Source: a virus. Taken from it: 20,597 nucleotides of DNA. Below, in pieces: positions 9,169 through 15,592 of this stretch. Position numbers and translations under genes: made by a program. The stretch is from positions 1-20,597 of the IMG/VR virus record IMGVR_UViG_3300009375_000046; one strand, written 5' to 3'. The number at the start of each line of letters is the position of its first letter. The stretch's first letter is position 1. A model generated the notes under the pieces. It was not told the DNA's origin. It did no database searches and worked only from the letters and a program-made list of their open reading frames with translations.

Positions 9169-9723
9169 ATGGCATTACCACATTATACAAAAGATAAAAC
9201 AAGAACAGGTGATAAACGATATGAACCAGTTTATGGAAATCTGTTTGAAGTAACACTACTACCACCAGGTGGTGCAGGCGTTGATCCAATTATCATGCAA
9301 CATGTGCAATCAGTCTCAGGTCTAGGTGCTTTAAATCCAGAAGTAGGAACAGTAGAACAAAAATATAAATTTTCTACTAGAACTTATGCTGCGATGCCTG
9401 AAGCAACTACGGCAGATATTGGAATTACATTTTCAATGAACTTGAATGATTCTAATCAGATGTACTTGTATAAGTTACTAAAAGATTGGTATACTAAAGT
9501 TTATGATCCTGCAACAGGTGAAGTTGGTTTAAAACAAGATTACATCGGAAAAGTTATAATCGTTCAGCATAATCGATCTGGAGATATTTTCAGAAAGATT
9601 ACATTAGAAGATGCATATATAACAGGTGCAATTGAAATGGGAGAATTGGACTATAGCTCTACAGACCTAGATCCAATTACAGTTACATTTAGAACTGATA
9701 CCTGGACTGAAGAACTTGCATAA
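9169..9723 (+). CDS. 19: Tail tube protein (gp19)
   Basis: A 184-residue protein, slightly longer than T4 gp19 (163 aa). It has the family layout: a short N-terminus, then YEPVYGNLFEVTLLPP, a beta-barrel core with EQKYKFSTRTYAAMPEA, a central YKLLKDWYTKVYDP helix region, and a C-terminal LDYSSTDLDPITVTFRTDTW, typical of tube subunits. Rings of this protein form the inner tube through which DNA passes. The gene directly follows the sheath with its own late promoter and ends 30 nt before a strong rho-independent terminator, so the sheath-tube block is a closed transcription unit. The start ATG follows a (TAA)n leader with no Shine-Dalgarno. Confidence 0.93.
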   Translation: MALPHYTKDKTRTGDKRYEPVYGNLFEVTLLPPGGAGVDPIIMQHVQSVSGLGALNPEVGTVEQKYKFSTRTYAAMPEATTADIGITFSMNLNDSNQMYLYKLLKDWYTKVYDPATGEVGLKQDYIGKVIIVQHNRSGDIFRKITLEDAYITGAIEMGELDYSSTDLDPITVTFRTDTWTEELA

Positions 9724-9752
9724 GTTTAACAGCGTATAGAGATTCACTACAG

Positions 9753-9784
9753 AAAAGGCTCAGTATTATATTGGGCCTTTTTTT
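9753..9784 (+). terminator. Rho-independent terminator after tail tube gene
   Basis: Stem AAAGGCTCA (9754-9762) pairs with TGGGCCTTT (9772-9780) with one G-T wobble around a 9-nt loop, followed directly by a T-run (9778-9784). It separates the sheath-tube unit from the homing-endonuclease unit. Confidence 0.88.
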
Positions 9785-9835
9785 GTGCATATTCAATATA
9801 TAATATAATACAAAACTAAAAAAATAATATAGTCA

Positions 9836-10303
9836 ATGTTAGTATTTAAGACTGTTAATATACTAAACGGGAAGGTTTTTATAGGATCCTCTACAAAAAA
9901 TAATCCTAATTTTCTTGGGTCAAGCAAAGCTTTACTAAAAGACATCAGAAAGTTTGGTATTAAGAATTTTCAAAGGGAAGTAATAGAACACTGTGAAACA
10001 AAGTCAGAGCTATTCGAAAGAGAAAGATATTGGATACAGCAGCTAAAAGCGTACAATAAAAGTATAGGTTATAACAGCGATGAAGAAATTACAAACGAGC
10101 TTTTAAATAAAAAAATACAAGTATTGCTGACAAAGTCAGAGTTGAAAGATCTAAATACCGTTATTTTAAATGAAGCATATGCAGAGCAAATAAAACCAAT
10201 GTCAGTTTCTTCCTATGCTAGAAAAATAATAAATGCACATGTTAGTGTAATATTACATGAGCAGAAATCATATGTTAAAATGAAAACAAAAGAGCTAATA
10301 TAA
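9836..10303 (+). CDS. Probable GIY-YIG homing endonuclease with ribbon-helix-helix-like C-terminus
   Basis: A 155-residue protein. Residues 2-20 (LVFKTVNILNGKVFIGSS) match the opening of Seg-type GIY-YIG nucleases, with VFK where GIY is usual and FIG for YIG. This is followed by FLGSSKALLKDIRKFGIKNF (27-45), EVIEHCETKSEL and the ERERYWI segment (E61, E63) in which the metal-binding glutamate is expected. Residues about 92-137 (KIQVLLTKSEL ... SVSSYARKIINAHV) look like a MobC/CopG-type ribbon-helix-helix DNA-binding segment. T4-like phages carry many such free-standing mobile endonucleases that cut sister genomes and spread. It sits between the tube terminator and the gp26-like gene, its TAA overlapping the next ATG. 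There is no Shine-Dalgarno and no late promoter octamer upstream. The degenerate first motif means activity is not assured. Confidence 0.68.
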   Translation: MLVFKTVNILNGKVFIGSSTKNNPNFLGSSKALLKDIRKFGIKNFQREVIEHCETKSELFERERYWIQQLKAYNKSIGYNSDEEITNELLNKKIQVLLTKSELKDLNTVILNEAYAEQIKPMSVSSYARKIINAHVSVILHEQKSYVKMKTKELI

Positions 10304-11295
10304 TGAGCAAAGCAAAAAAGACAAGGATAGAACAAGAGTTAGAGAAAAAAGAGCAAGATAGCGGGCTGTTTGCAGAAAATTTAAATGACCCATATCTAGA
10401 TTCTACCAGTGAAATTAAAGATAAGACAAGTAAATCTGGTCTTGGTTCAATTAAAAAAGAAACTAATACAGAAAAAACAGGGATGACATTAGGCTGGCAT
10501 ACCATGAATATATCTATGCTTCCTTCTGCAGGGAGATTTTACCCTGAAGATGCTACTTTAGAAATTAAAGCAGCAAGCGTAGCTGACATCAGACATTTTT
10601 CAACTCTTGATGAAACAGATCTATTTGATGTGGATGATAAACTTAATCATGTCATTAAGAACTGTTCTAGGCTAGTTGCTAATTCAAGACAGATGACTTG
10701 GAAAGATATTCTTGAAGAAGATAGAATTTTTGTATTACTTGCAATTAGAGATTTAACATTCTCTGAGCCTGAAAATGAATTGCAATTTACAAAGAGATGC
10801 GATGATTGTGGACAAGAAAATATCATTAAGATCAATAAAGATGGATTTAATTTAAATGAAATACCAGAAGAACTTGATAAGTACTATGATCATAAAACCA
10901 GAATGCTAGAGGTTGAAACAAAATCAGCTGGGCATATTTCTATTAAACCGCCATCAATTGGTGTTATGCAAGTTGTTACGAAGTACATTAAAGATAAAGA
11001 AATGAAAGATCAAACATGGGATAGAGCCTGGGTTCAACTCGCACCTTACATATTTTCCGATTGGAGAGGACTTACATCTAAAAAGATTTATGAAGGCGAA
11101 GTTGATTCAAAGTCATGGACCAGTAAAGAGTTTATGATTAGACACCAATTAGCTGAAAAATTAAAAGTTGGTGTTACTAATGAAATGTCTATAGTTTGTG
11201 AAAATTGCGGTGCTGAGGTTACCGCTCCCGTACGATTTCCAGGGGGAATCAAGAGTTTTTTCATTATTTCAGATTTCGCTGGAGAACTTCTTTAA
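10303..11295 (+). CDS. gp26-like baseplate hub / tail assembly chaperone protein
   Basis: A 330-residue protein. After a charged, low-complexity N-terminus (1-60) it has LPSAGRFYPEDATLEIKAAS (73-92), the signature of the T4 baseplate (gp26) family, then a helical region (DETDLFDVDDKLNHVIKNC). Two CxxC pairs (C166/C169 in CDDCGQ and C299/C302 in CENCGA) could together bind zinc. In T4, gp26 is needed for hub assembly. Here the gene lies between the tail tube and the tape-measure-like gene, the slot of tail assembly chaperones in other phages. Its last codons are GAA CTT CTT TAA, a prfB-like +1 slip site leading into the downstream small frame; fusion would give about 408 residues. The ATG overlaps the homing-endonuclease stop (TAATG). 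Confidence 0.68.
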   Translation: MSKAKKTRIEQELEKKEQDSGLFAENLNDPYLDSTSEIKDKTSKSGLGSIKKETNTEKTGMTLGWHTMNISMLPSAGRFYPEDATLEIKAASVADIRHFSTLDETDLFDVDDKLNHVIKNCSRLVANSRQMTWKDILEEDRIFVLLAIRDLTFSEPENELQFTKRCDDCGQENIIKINKDGFNLNEIPEELDKYYDHKTRMLEVETKSAGHISIKPPSIGVMQVVTKYIKDKEMKDQTWDRAWVQLAPYIFSDWRGLTSKKIYEGEVDSKSWTSKEFMIRHQLAEKLKVGVTNEMSIVCENCGAEVTAPVRFPGGIKSFFIISDFAGELL

Positions 11296-11530
11296 AACTA
11301 AGTTTTATCTCATATATCACTTACATATTCCGCCATCTGAGATTGAGATGCTTCCGTATTATGAGTTTCAATACATGATACGGGAGTTATCTGAGCATCT
11401 TAAGAAAGAGCAAGATGCTCAAAAGGCTGAAAATGAAAAAACGAATATGAGTCAAAAAACGCCAAGTTATAAGATGCCGAAGATGCCGAAGATGCCGAAG
11501 ATGCCTAGTATGAAAACACCTAAATTATAA
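11198..11530 (+). CDS. Downstream frame of tail chaperone, probably made as frameshift extension
   Basis: This frame overlaps the 330-aa gene by 98 nt and has no convincing start of its own: the first start is a GTG at 11198 without a Shine-Dalgarno, the first ATG is at 11348, and an in-frame TAG lies at 11192. Protein-like sequence begins at about the overlap end: KTKFYLIYHLHIPPSEIEML then PYYEFQYMIRELSEHLKKEQ, an amphipathic helical protein like the T-part of tail assembly chaperones. The C-terminus is basic and repetitive, with four tandem KMP tripeptides. A +1 slip at 11290-11296 would append residues from 11294 onward (78 aa) to the preceding protein. A separate small protein starting at 11348 is the alternative. 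The late promoter of the next gene overlaps its stop. Confidence 0.6.
   Translation: MKIAVLRLPLPYDFQGESRVFSLFQISLENFFKTKFYLIYHLHIPPSEIEMLPYYEFQYMIRELSEHLKKEQDAQKAENEKTNMSQKTPSYKMPKMPKMPKMPSMKTPKL
11287..11296 (+). other. Candidate +1 programmed frameshift site (CTT TAA)
   Basis: The 330-aa frame ends CTT CTT TAA. A +1 slip of the tRNA from CTT (11290-11292) to TTT (11291-11293) avoids the stop and continues with AAA at 11294 in the next frame. The same CUU-stop arrangement drives +1 frameshifting in bacterial prfB. A GGAG sequence lies at 11281-11284, 5 nt from the slip codon, where prfB has its stimulatory Shine-Dalgarno-like element (3 nt there). This is inferred, not demonstrated. Confidence 0.5.
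11471..11506 (+). repeat. Four tandem 9-bp repeats encoding KMP
   Basis: Unit AAGATGCCG repeated four times head to tail (the last copy ends in T), coding for Lys-Met-Pro repeats near the C-terminus of the small chaperone frame. The near-perfect DNA identity suggests recent slippage expansion. Confidence 0.9.
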
Positions 11531-11533
11531 ATA
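11526..11533 (+). promoter_or_regulatory. T4-type late promoter upstream of tape-measure gene
   Basis: Exact TATAAATA, overlapping the TAA stop (11528-11530) of the preceding small frame and 24 nt ahead of the ATG at 11558. The short leader is purely A/T apart from one GC pair and lacks a Shine-Dalgarno. Confidence 0.72.
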
Positions 11534-11557
11534 TATAGCTTAATATATAATATAATT

Positions 11558-14500
11558 ATGGCTACACAATTTCAATCACCATTCGAGAAACTAAGTGCAG
11601 ATAATCAAGCTGCAATCATTAAAGAACTTAAAGGCATTTCAAGTCTTTTGGGTGATACTGCTAAAAAGACAACAGAAGCAGGGAAGGGCGGTAGTACCAG
11701 AGATATTGGAAAGTCAACAGAAGCGTTCGCAGAGGGCATTTCAAGCTTAATAACTAGCATTAATAAGTTTAATAAAATTGATGAAAAGAGCATTGCTCAC
11801 TTTGTTGATCAAATAATATATGTGATTAAGCCTTTTGAAAAATTAACAACAATAGAAACTAAGGGCGGATTATTAGAAACAATTGAAAGTGCACAGAAGA
11901 TATCAGAAAGTGCAGTAAGTTTTGGTTTAGGCTTAATTAAATCAATACCTGTGTTTTTAGCAGCAAGACCTTTTGCAAAAACTGCAGGAGACCTAATAAC
12001 ATCAACTATTAACATTTTAAATGTAGAGTTACTTGAAAAATTAAAGATTTCAGAGATTGATGAATCTCAAACAGAAGGTTTAGCAAAACTTAAAATTCTT
12101 TCAGAAGGAATTATTGCATTTGGAGAAAACATAATTAAATCAATACCAATATATGCAAAAGCAAAGATGTTTGCTAAAATTTCTGCACGTTTAATTGCTA
12201 ATATTATTACTACCTTTGATACTGTAATAGCAGAGAGATTAAAGAAAGTAAGTGACGGAGGAGAAACAACAAATCTTGAAAAGCTTAAAGATATAAGTGA
12301 GGGGATTATAACATTTGGACAAACAATTCTTAAATCAATACCTGTTTATTTACCATTAAAAAAGAAAGTGGTAGATATGATTTTTAGTTCAGTTGAGTAT
12401 ATTATTGAAAAGCAAAACACAGTTTTATCAACCGTCGGTTCAGTTAAACAATTTAAAGCGATGAAGCAATTACAACTTCAGGCGCAATCAATTACAAGTT
12501 TTGGAACAGCAATATTATTAGCACTACCCATTTACATGGCAGCAAGTGTAGCGATTGTTCCAGTTATGTTATTAATTAAGTTTACAACCTGGGTGTTTTC
12601 AAAAATGGCTGGTAAAAAAATGAAGGATGGAGTAAAAGACGGTTCATCTACTCTATTAAAAGTATCTGCATCATTGCTGTTATTTGCAGGTGCTATAATA
12701 TTTGCAGGGTATGCGGTTGTAAAAGATTGGAATGCATTAATTGCAATAGCAGGTATGGTTACATTTGCAGTAGGTATTGTTTGGGCTTTATCCAAAATAG
12801 ATAAAGATGCAAGAAAAGCATCTATTTCAATGCTGATTATAAGCGGCTCGATTTTTGTGTTGACAGGTGCAATGACATTTTGGAGTCAAGCAAATATACA
12901 ATATGACCAGATTCTTACTTTGGGCGCTACTCTTTTAATGTTAGCTGGTGCTTTTTGGGTAGTTGGTAAAGTTGGTCCTGGGACTATCGCAAAGGGTGCG
13001 CTTGCATTATTACTAGTTGGTCCTGTACTTTGGGTATTATCTTGGGGTATTACAAAATGGCAAGATGCAAAAGTTAAATGGAGTGATGTGGCTATTTTAG
13101 GTGCAACGATTTTAATGTTAGGCGCTGAGTTTTCAGTTGCTGGTATTCTTATAGGTCTAATCGCAGCAGGTGCAATTGCGATTGCATTAGTTGGTCTTGC
13201 ATTAGTTCCTTTAGGCTGGGGTTTAGGAAAGTTTAAAAAAGAAGTAGGAGTATGGACAAAAGATGATTCAGAAAGTTTAGAATATGCAATTGGAAGTGTT
13301 AAAGCAGCATTCGGTGCTGGCGAGGGTTTGCTTAAGGGTGTTTTTAATACTGTCGGTGCTGCTGTAGATTTACCAGGTATTATGTTAAATGCTGCATCTG
13401 TTGCAATTGGTGCTTTAACAATTGGCTTTGCAGTAGATAAACTTGCATTAGCAAGAACTTTAAACTGGAAGAAAGAAGACTCGCTCTCTGTTGAAATGGC
13501 TATTGCTACGTTAAAAACAGTGTTTGGAGGTGGCAAGGGATTTTTAAAGGGTATAAGCAATGCAGCAGGCGGATTTATGGATGCGATAGGTGCTGGATCT
13601 CAAGCACATGCAATTAATACAGCTGCTAGAACTTTGGTTAGTGTTAATTCTAGTTTAATTCAAGCAAAACAGTTAAATTGGACATTTGAACATAGCAGAA
13701 GTATTGAAATGGCAATAGCTACTCTTAAGGGAGTATTTGGTGGTGGTAAAGGAGTTTGGGCATCAACGAAGAATTTACTTGGTGGGTTTTTAGATGGAGG
13801 AGCAGCAAGTGGACAATCAAAAACATTAAAATTAGCAGCTAAAACACTAATTGATATTGGTAGCAGTTTAAAGGTTTTTGGTGATTTAAGAATTCCTATA
13901 AATGAGTTAGCTGGAGAAAACGGTAAAATAGCTAGAATTGTTAGCGCAGTATCTGGTGTATTTACTGGTATTGGCGAAGGGGAGGGTGGTTTCTTTTCAT
14001 TTTTATCACCATCAGAACTTAAAAAAGGTATTAAATCAATGTCAGGCATTGGTGAAATTATGGGTGGCATGGGAGTTGGAGTTAAGGCATTTTCTGAAGT
14101 TGGAGATATTTCAACAATTGGAACTAATATGCAAAGTTTTATAAGTAGCTTAAGTTCAATGGGCAATATGGATAAAAAAGCACTTGATAATTTTAAGAAG
14201 ATGGGAAGTCACTTTTCAGATCTTTCCATTGAGATGGATTTAGGCGGACTTGATATGGCTACAAATTCTATGGCAACTCTTGCTGATGGAATTGTAAGAG
14301 TCAGCCAAAGTTTAAGTACATTAAATATGGATAACGTTAGAGGGGTTAGCAAAATGTTTGAACACATGGGACACGCTGGAGAAAATACAACAGCAATTCA
14401 ACAAGCAATTGGGTCATTAGGAGATTTAATGGACAAGGGAATTAATGATATGGGCGCAAACATTTCAAGCAGTATTACTGGTGCACCATTACCAGATAAT

Positions 14501-14659
14501 GTAACAAATGTCACAGTTCCTGGCATAAGTAATAAAGATATTGTTGCAGAACTTAAACTTATGAGAGCTCAAATTAATGCTAAGCTAGGTCAAGTCGATG
14601 ATTCACTTAAGGCTGGTATAGATGTGGATATTACAAACCCGCAGGTATTAAAAGATTAG
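11558..14659 (+). CDS. Tape-measure-like tail protein with three families of internal repeats
   Basis: A 1033-residue, Gly/Ala-rich helical protein in the position of a tail tape measure, right after the chaperone-like pair. Residues 110-330 hold four copies of a motif like SFGxxIIKSIPVY (near 121, 187, 252 and 314), spaced about 62-66 residues apart. Residues about 360-555 are strongly hydrophobic, with several membrane-helix-like segments, including KW-S/D-x-x-x-LGATILML copies (near 450 and 508). Residues 566-750 hold three copies of about 70 residues: W-x-x-x-(D/H)S-x-S-(L/I)-E-x-A-I-x-(S/T)-(V/L)-K, each followed by a glycine-rich FGGGKG-like segment. Tape measures set tail length at about 1.5 angstrom per residue, which would suggest a tail near 150 nm, longer than T4. 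The hydrophobic middle fits the part that enters the host membrane. Start: ATG 24 nt after the late promoter. Confidence 0.75.
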   Translation: MATQFQSPFEKLSADNQAAIIKELKGISSLLGDTAKKTTEAGKGGSTRDIGKSTEAFAEGISSLITSINKFNKIDEKSIAHFVDQIIYVIKPFEKLTTIETKGGLLETIESAQKISESAVSFGLGLIKSIPVFLAARPFAKTAGDLITSTINILNVELLEKLKISEIDESQTEGLAKLKILSEGIIAFGENIIKSIPIYAKAKMFAKISARLIANIITTFDTVIAERLKKVSDGGETTNLEKLKDISEGIITFGQTILKSIPVYLPLKKKVVDMIFSSVEYIIEKQNTVLSTVGSVKQFKAMKQLQLQAQSITSFGTAILLALPIYMAASVAIVPVMLLIKFTTWVFSKMAGKKMKDGVKDGSSTLLKVSASLLLFAGAIIFAGYAVVKDWNALIAIAGMVTFAVGIVWALSKIDKDARKASISMLIISGSIFVLTGAMTFWSQANIQYDQILTLGATLLMLAGAFWVVGKVGPGTIAKGALALLLVGPVLWVLSWGITKWQDAKVKWSDVAILGATILMLGAEFSVAGILIGLIAAGAIAIALVGLALVPLGWGLGKFKKEVGVWTKDDSESLEYAIGSVKAAFGAGEGLLKGVFNTVGAAVDLPGIMLNAASVAIGALTIGFAVDKLALARTLNWKKEDSLSVEMAIATLKTVFGGGKGFLKGISNAAGGFMDAIGAGSQAHAINTAARTLVSVNSSLIQAKQLNWTFEHSRSIEMAIATLKGVFGGGKGVWASTKNLLGGFLDGGAASGQSKTLKLAAKTLIDIGSSLKVFGDLRIPINELAGENGKIARIVSAVSGVFTGIGEGEGGFFSFLSPSELKKGIKSMSGIGEIMGGMGVGVKAFSEVGDISTIGTNMQSFISSLSSMGNMDKKALDNFKKMGSHFSDLSIEMDLGGLDMATNSMATLADGIVRVSQSLSTLNMDNVRGVSKMFEHMGHAGENTTAIQQAIGSLGDLMDKGINDMGANISSSITGAPLPDNVTNVTVPGISNKDIVAELKLMRAQINAKLGQVDDSLKAGIDVDITNPQVLKD

Positions 14660-14717
14660 AACTAGAAGCATATACACAAGTTCTAGGGTTTAGTCTAAGA
14701 ACTTTTACTAAAGCACA

Positions 14718-14725
14718 TATAAATA
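14718..14725 (+). promoter_or_regulatory. T4-type late promoter upstream of KTSC gene and tmRNA
   Basis: Exact TATAAATA in the 124-nt gap after the tape-measure gene, 58 nt ahead of the KTSC start. The gap also contains two TATAAT boxes (14753-14758, 14761-14766) with a TTAACA at 14740-14745, a possible host-type promoter with a short 15-nt spacer to the second box, so this unit may be read both early and late. Confidence 0.65.
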
Positions 14726-14783
14726 TATATGAAACTTTTTTAACACTATGTATATAATATTATAATTAAACTAGAAGGAAAAC

Positions 14784-15020
14784 ATGTATACATATATTAG
14801 AGCAGAAGTAAATTCATCAACAATAGAATCCTTTGCATATTTAGTAAAGGATAGGACACTTACCATATATTTTAAAAGTGGAAGTGTTTATGATTACTTT
14901 GATGTTGATGAAGATTCATTTAAAAGTTTTTTAAATTCGAAGTCTGCAGGGAAAGCATTAAATCATTTTATTAAAGATAACTTTGAATTTAGTAAAATTG
15001 AAGTGGTAGAAGAAGTTTAA
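14784..15020 (+). CDS. KTSC-domain small protein
   Basis: A 78-residue protein matching the KTSC domain over its length: an opening with VNSSTIESFAYLVKDRTLTI (residues 9-28), then YFKSGSVYDYFDVDEDSFKS (29-48), SKSAGKALNHFIKDNF. The family is small, widespread in bacteria and phages, and named for a conserved Lys-Thr-Ser-Cys-like motif; its role is unknown, although it often occurs beside RNA- or nucleic-acid-related proteins. A clear Shine-Dalgarno-like AGAAGGA lies 5 nt before the ATG. Its TAA ends 2 nt before the mature 5' end of the tmRNA, so the two are almost certainly on one transcript, with RNase P expected to release the tmRNA. Confidence 0.8.
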   Translation: MYTYIRAEVNSSTIESFAYLVKDRTLTIYFKSGSVYDYFDVDEDSFKSFLNSKSAGKALNHFIKDNFEFSKIEVVEEV

Positions 15021-15022
15021 AT

Positions 15023-15498
15023 GGGGCTGACTGGTTTCGACTAGTGTTTTTTGATAATTAAGTGCAGTAAGAGATTGGGTAAGTCTCTTTTTAAACGTGC
15101 CCACAACCATACTTAGCGAAGAAGTTAATCTCGCAGGGTTAGATATTGATTGGCATTTATCAGATTATGATATGCCTATTGTAGCACCTGTTACACAATA
15201 TCAGCCAATCTATGCATATGCTGCTTAGGTTCGATAGTTACTTAATACTATTGCATTAAACAAATTAAGTAAAAACTGTTGTTAAGTACAGTAAAAAGGG
15301 TTAATATTATGTCTTTAAACCAGTAACCCCGAAACACCCGTAAGACCGCTGTTAGAAAGACAACTTAACTATCTTTCAATTATGATAAGATATAAAAGAA
15401 GAATATTTGACTTTGTTTATTGGAAAGAAATAAGCTAAACTGTGAACGACTTATTATTGATGACATTTAGGACGGGAGTTCGATTCTCCCCAGCTCCA
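15023..15498 (+). ncRNA. ssrA: Transfer-messenger RNA (tmRNA), one-piece
   Basis: Starts GGGGCTGACTGGTTTCGAC and ends with T-arm GGGAG-TTCGATT-CTCCC and CAGCTCC. The 5' GGGGCTG pairs with 3' CAGCTCC over 7 bp (one G-U), followed by discriminator A; CCA is not encoded. The long H2 helix is supported by CTAGTG...AATTAAGT near the 5' end against ACTTATTATT...CATTTAG near 15447-15471. Pseudoknot 1 is visible: stem AAGAGA/TCTCTT with loop TGGG pairing CCCA (15100-15103). Downstream, GGGTTA/TAACCC and ATAGT/ACTAT form later helices. At about 476 nt it is longer than E. coli tmRNA (363). It would free ribosomes stalled on broken messages and tag the products for proteolysis. Being one-piece, it is not of alphaproteobacterial permuted type. 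Confidence 0.94.
15115..15228 (+). other. tmRNA tag reading frame, about 37 codons
   Basis: Best reading: resume codon AGC (15115-15117), 12 nt after pseudoknot 1, with A at -4 in UACUU, as in the E. coli UAGUC. The tag begins SEEVNLAG and ends APVTQYQPIYAYAA before TAG (15226-15228). The Ala-Ala end preceded by aromatic and small residues is what ClpXP-type proteases recognise. Starting instead at GAA would shorten it by one residue. Known tags are mostly about 8-15 residues, with mycoplasma tags near 27. A GCG start in another frame gives AKKLISQG, with an end unlike a degradation signal. Confidence 0.7.
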
Positions 15499-15540
15499 CA
15501 TGAAATTATTTTGCAAATAATTGAAGTTTTCCTTTCATGT
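15498..15540 (+). terminator. Hairpin after tmRNA, possible terminator or processing signal
   Basis: An outer inverted repeat ACATGAAA (15498-15505) / TTTCATGT (15533-15540) can enclose, or compete with, an inner perfect 8-bp stem AATTATTT (15504-15511) / AAATAATT (15515-15522), followed by GAAGTTTTCC. The stem is A/T-only and the T-run is short, so termination is uncertain. Confidence 0.4.
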
Positions 15541-15551
15541 CATGCAGAATT

Positions 15552-15592
15552 GTATTAGATTAGTATATAATAAAAAGGAAATAAACAATGAA
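15552..15592 (+). repeat. Duplicated leader, copy 1
   Basis: A 41-nt stretch running into the first codons of the gene at 15588. Its last 26 nt are identical to 15927-15952 and include AAAAAGGAAATAAACAATG. The upstream part is similar with a few changes. It carries a TATAAT-like box (TATATAATAAAAA at 15564-15576) and an AAGGA Shine-Dalgarno. Confidence 0.8.

Noticed and set aside
11198-11200. GTG at 11198 as an independent start of the small chaperone frame
   Set aside because: No Shine-Dalgarno, a 98-nt overlap with the previous gene, and the first 32 codons read as shadow sequence. A frameshift explains the frame better.
12886-13560. Long minus-strand open frame (224 codons) opposite the tape-measure gene
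   Set aside because: It is Pro/Ala/Ser-rich, lies opposite a Gly/Ala-rich repetitive gene whose codon bias keeps the reverse strand open, and has no ribosome-binding site. The same applies to the frame at 13660-14166.
13938-14144. Plus-strand 68-codon frame inside the tape-measure gene
   Set aside because: Lies in another frame of a strong gene, with no start signal and Leu/Val-rich shadow composition.
14657-14685. Hairpin TAGAACT/AGTTCTA at the end of the tape-measure gene as a terminator
   Set aside because: Only 7 bp, A/T-rich, with no T-run after it, and it overlaps the stop codon, so termination cannot be claimed.
15116-15142. Alternative 8-residue tmRNA tag AKKLISQG from a GCG resume codon
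   Set aside because: It has no Ala-Ala-type end and no A at -4, whereas the other frame has both and ends YAYAA.
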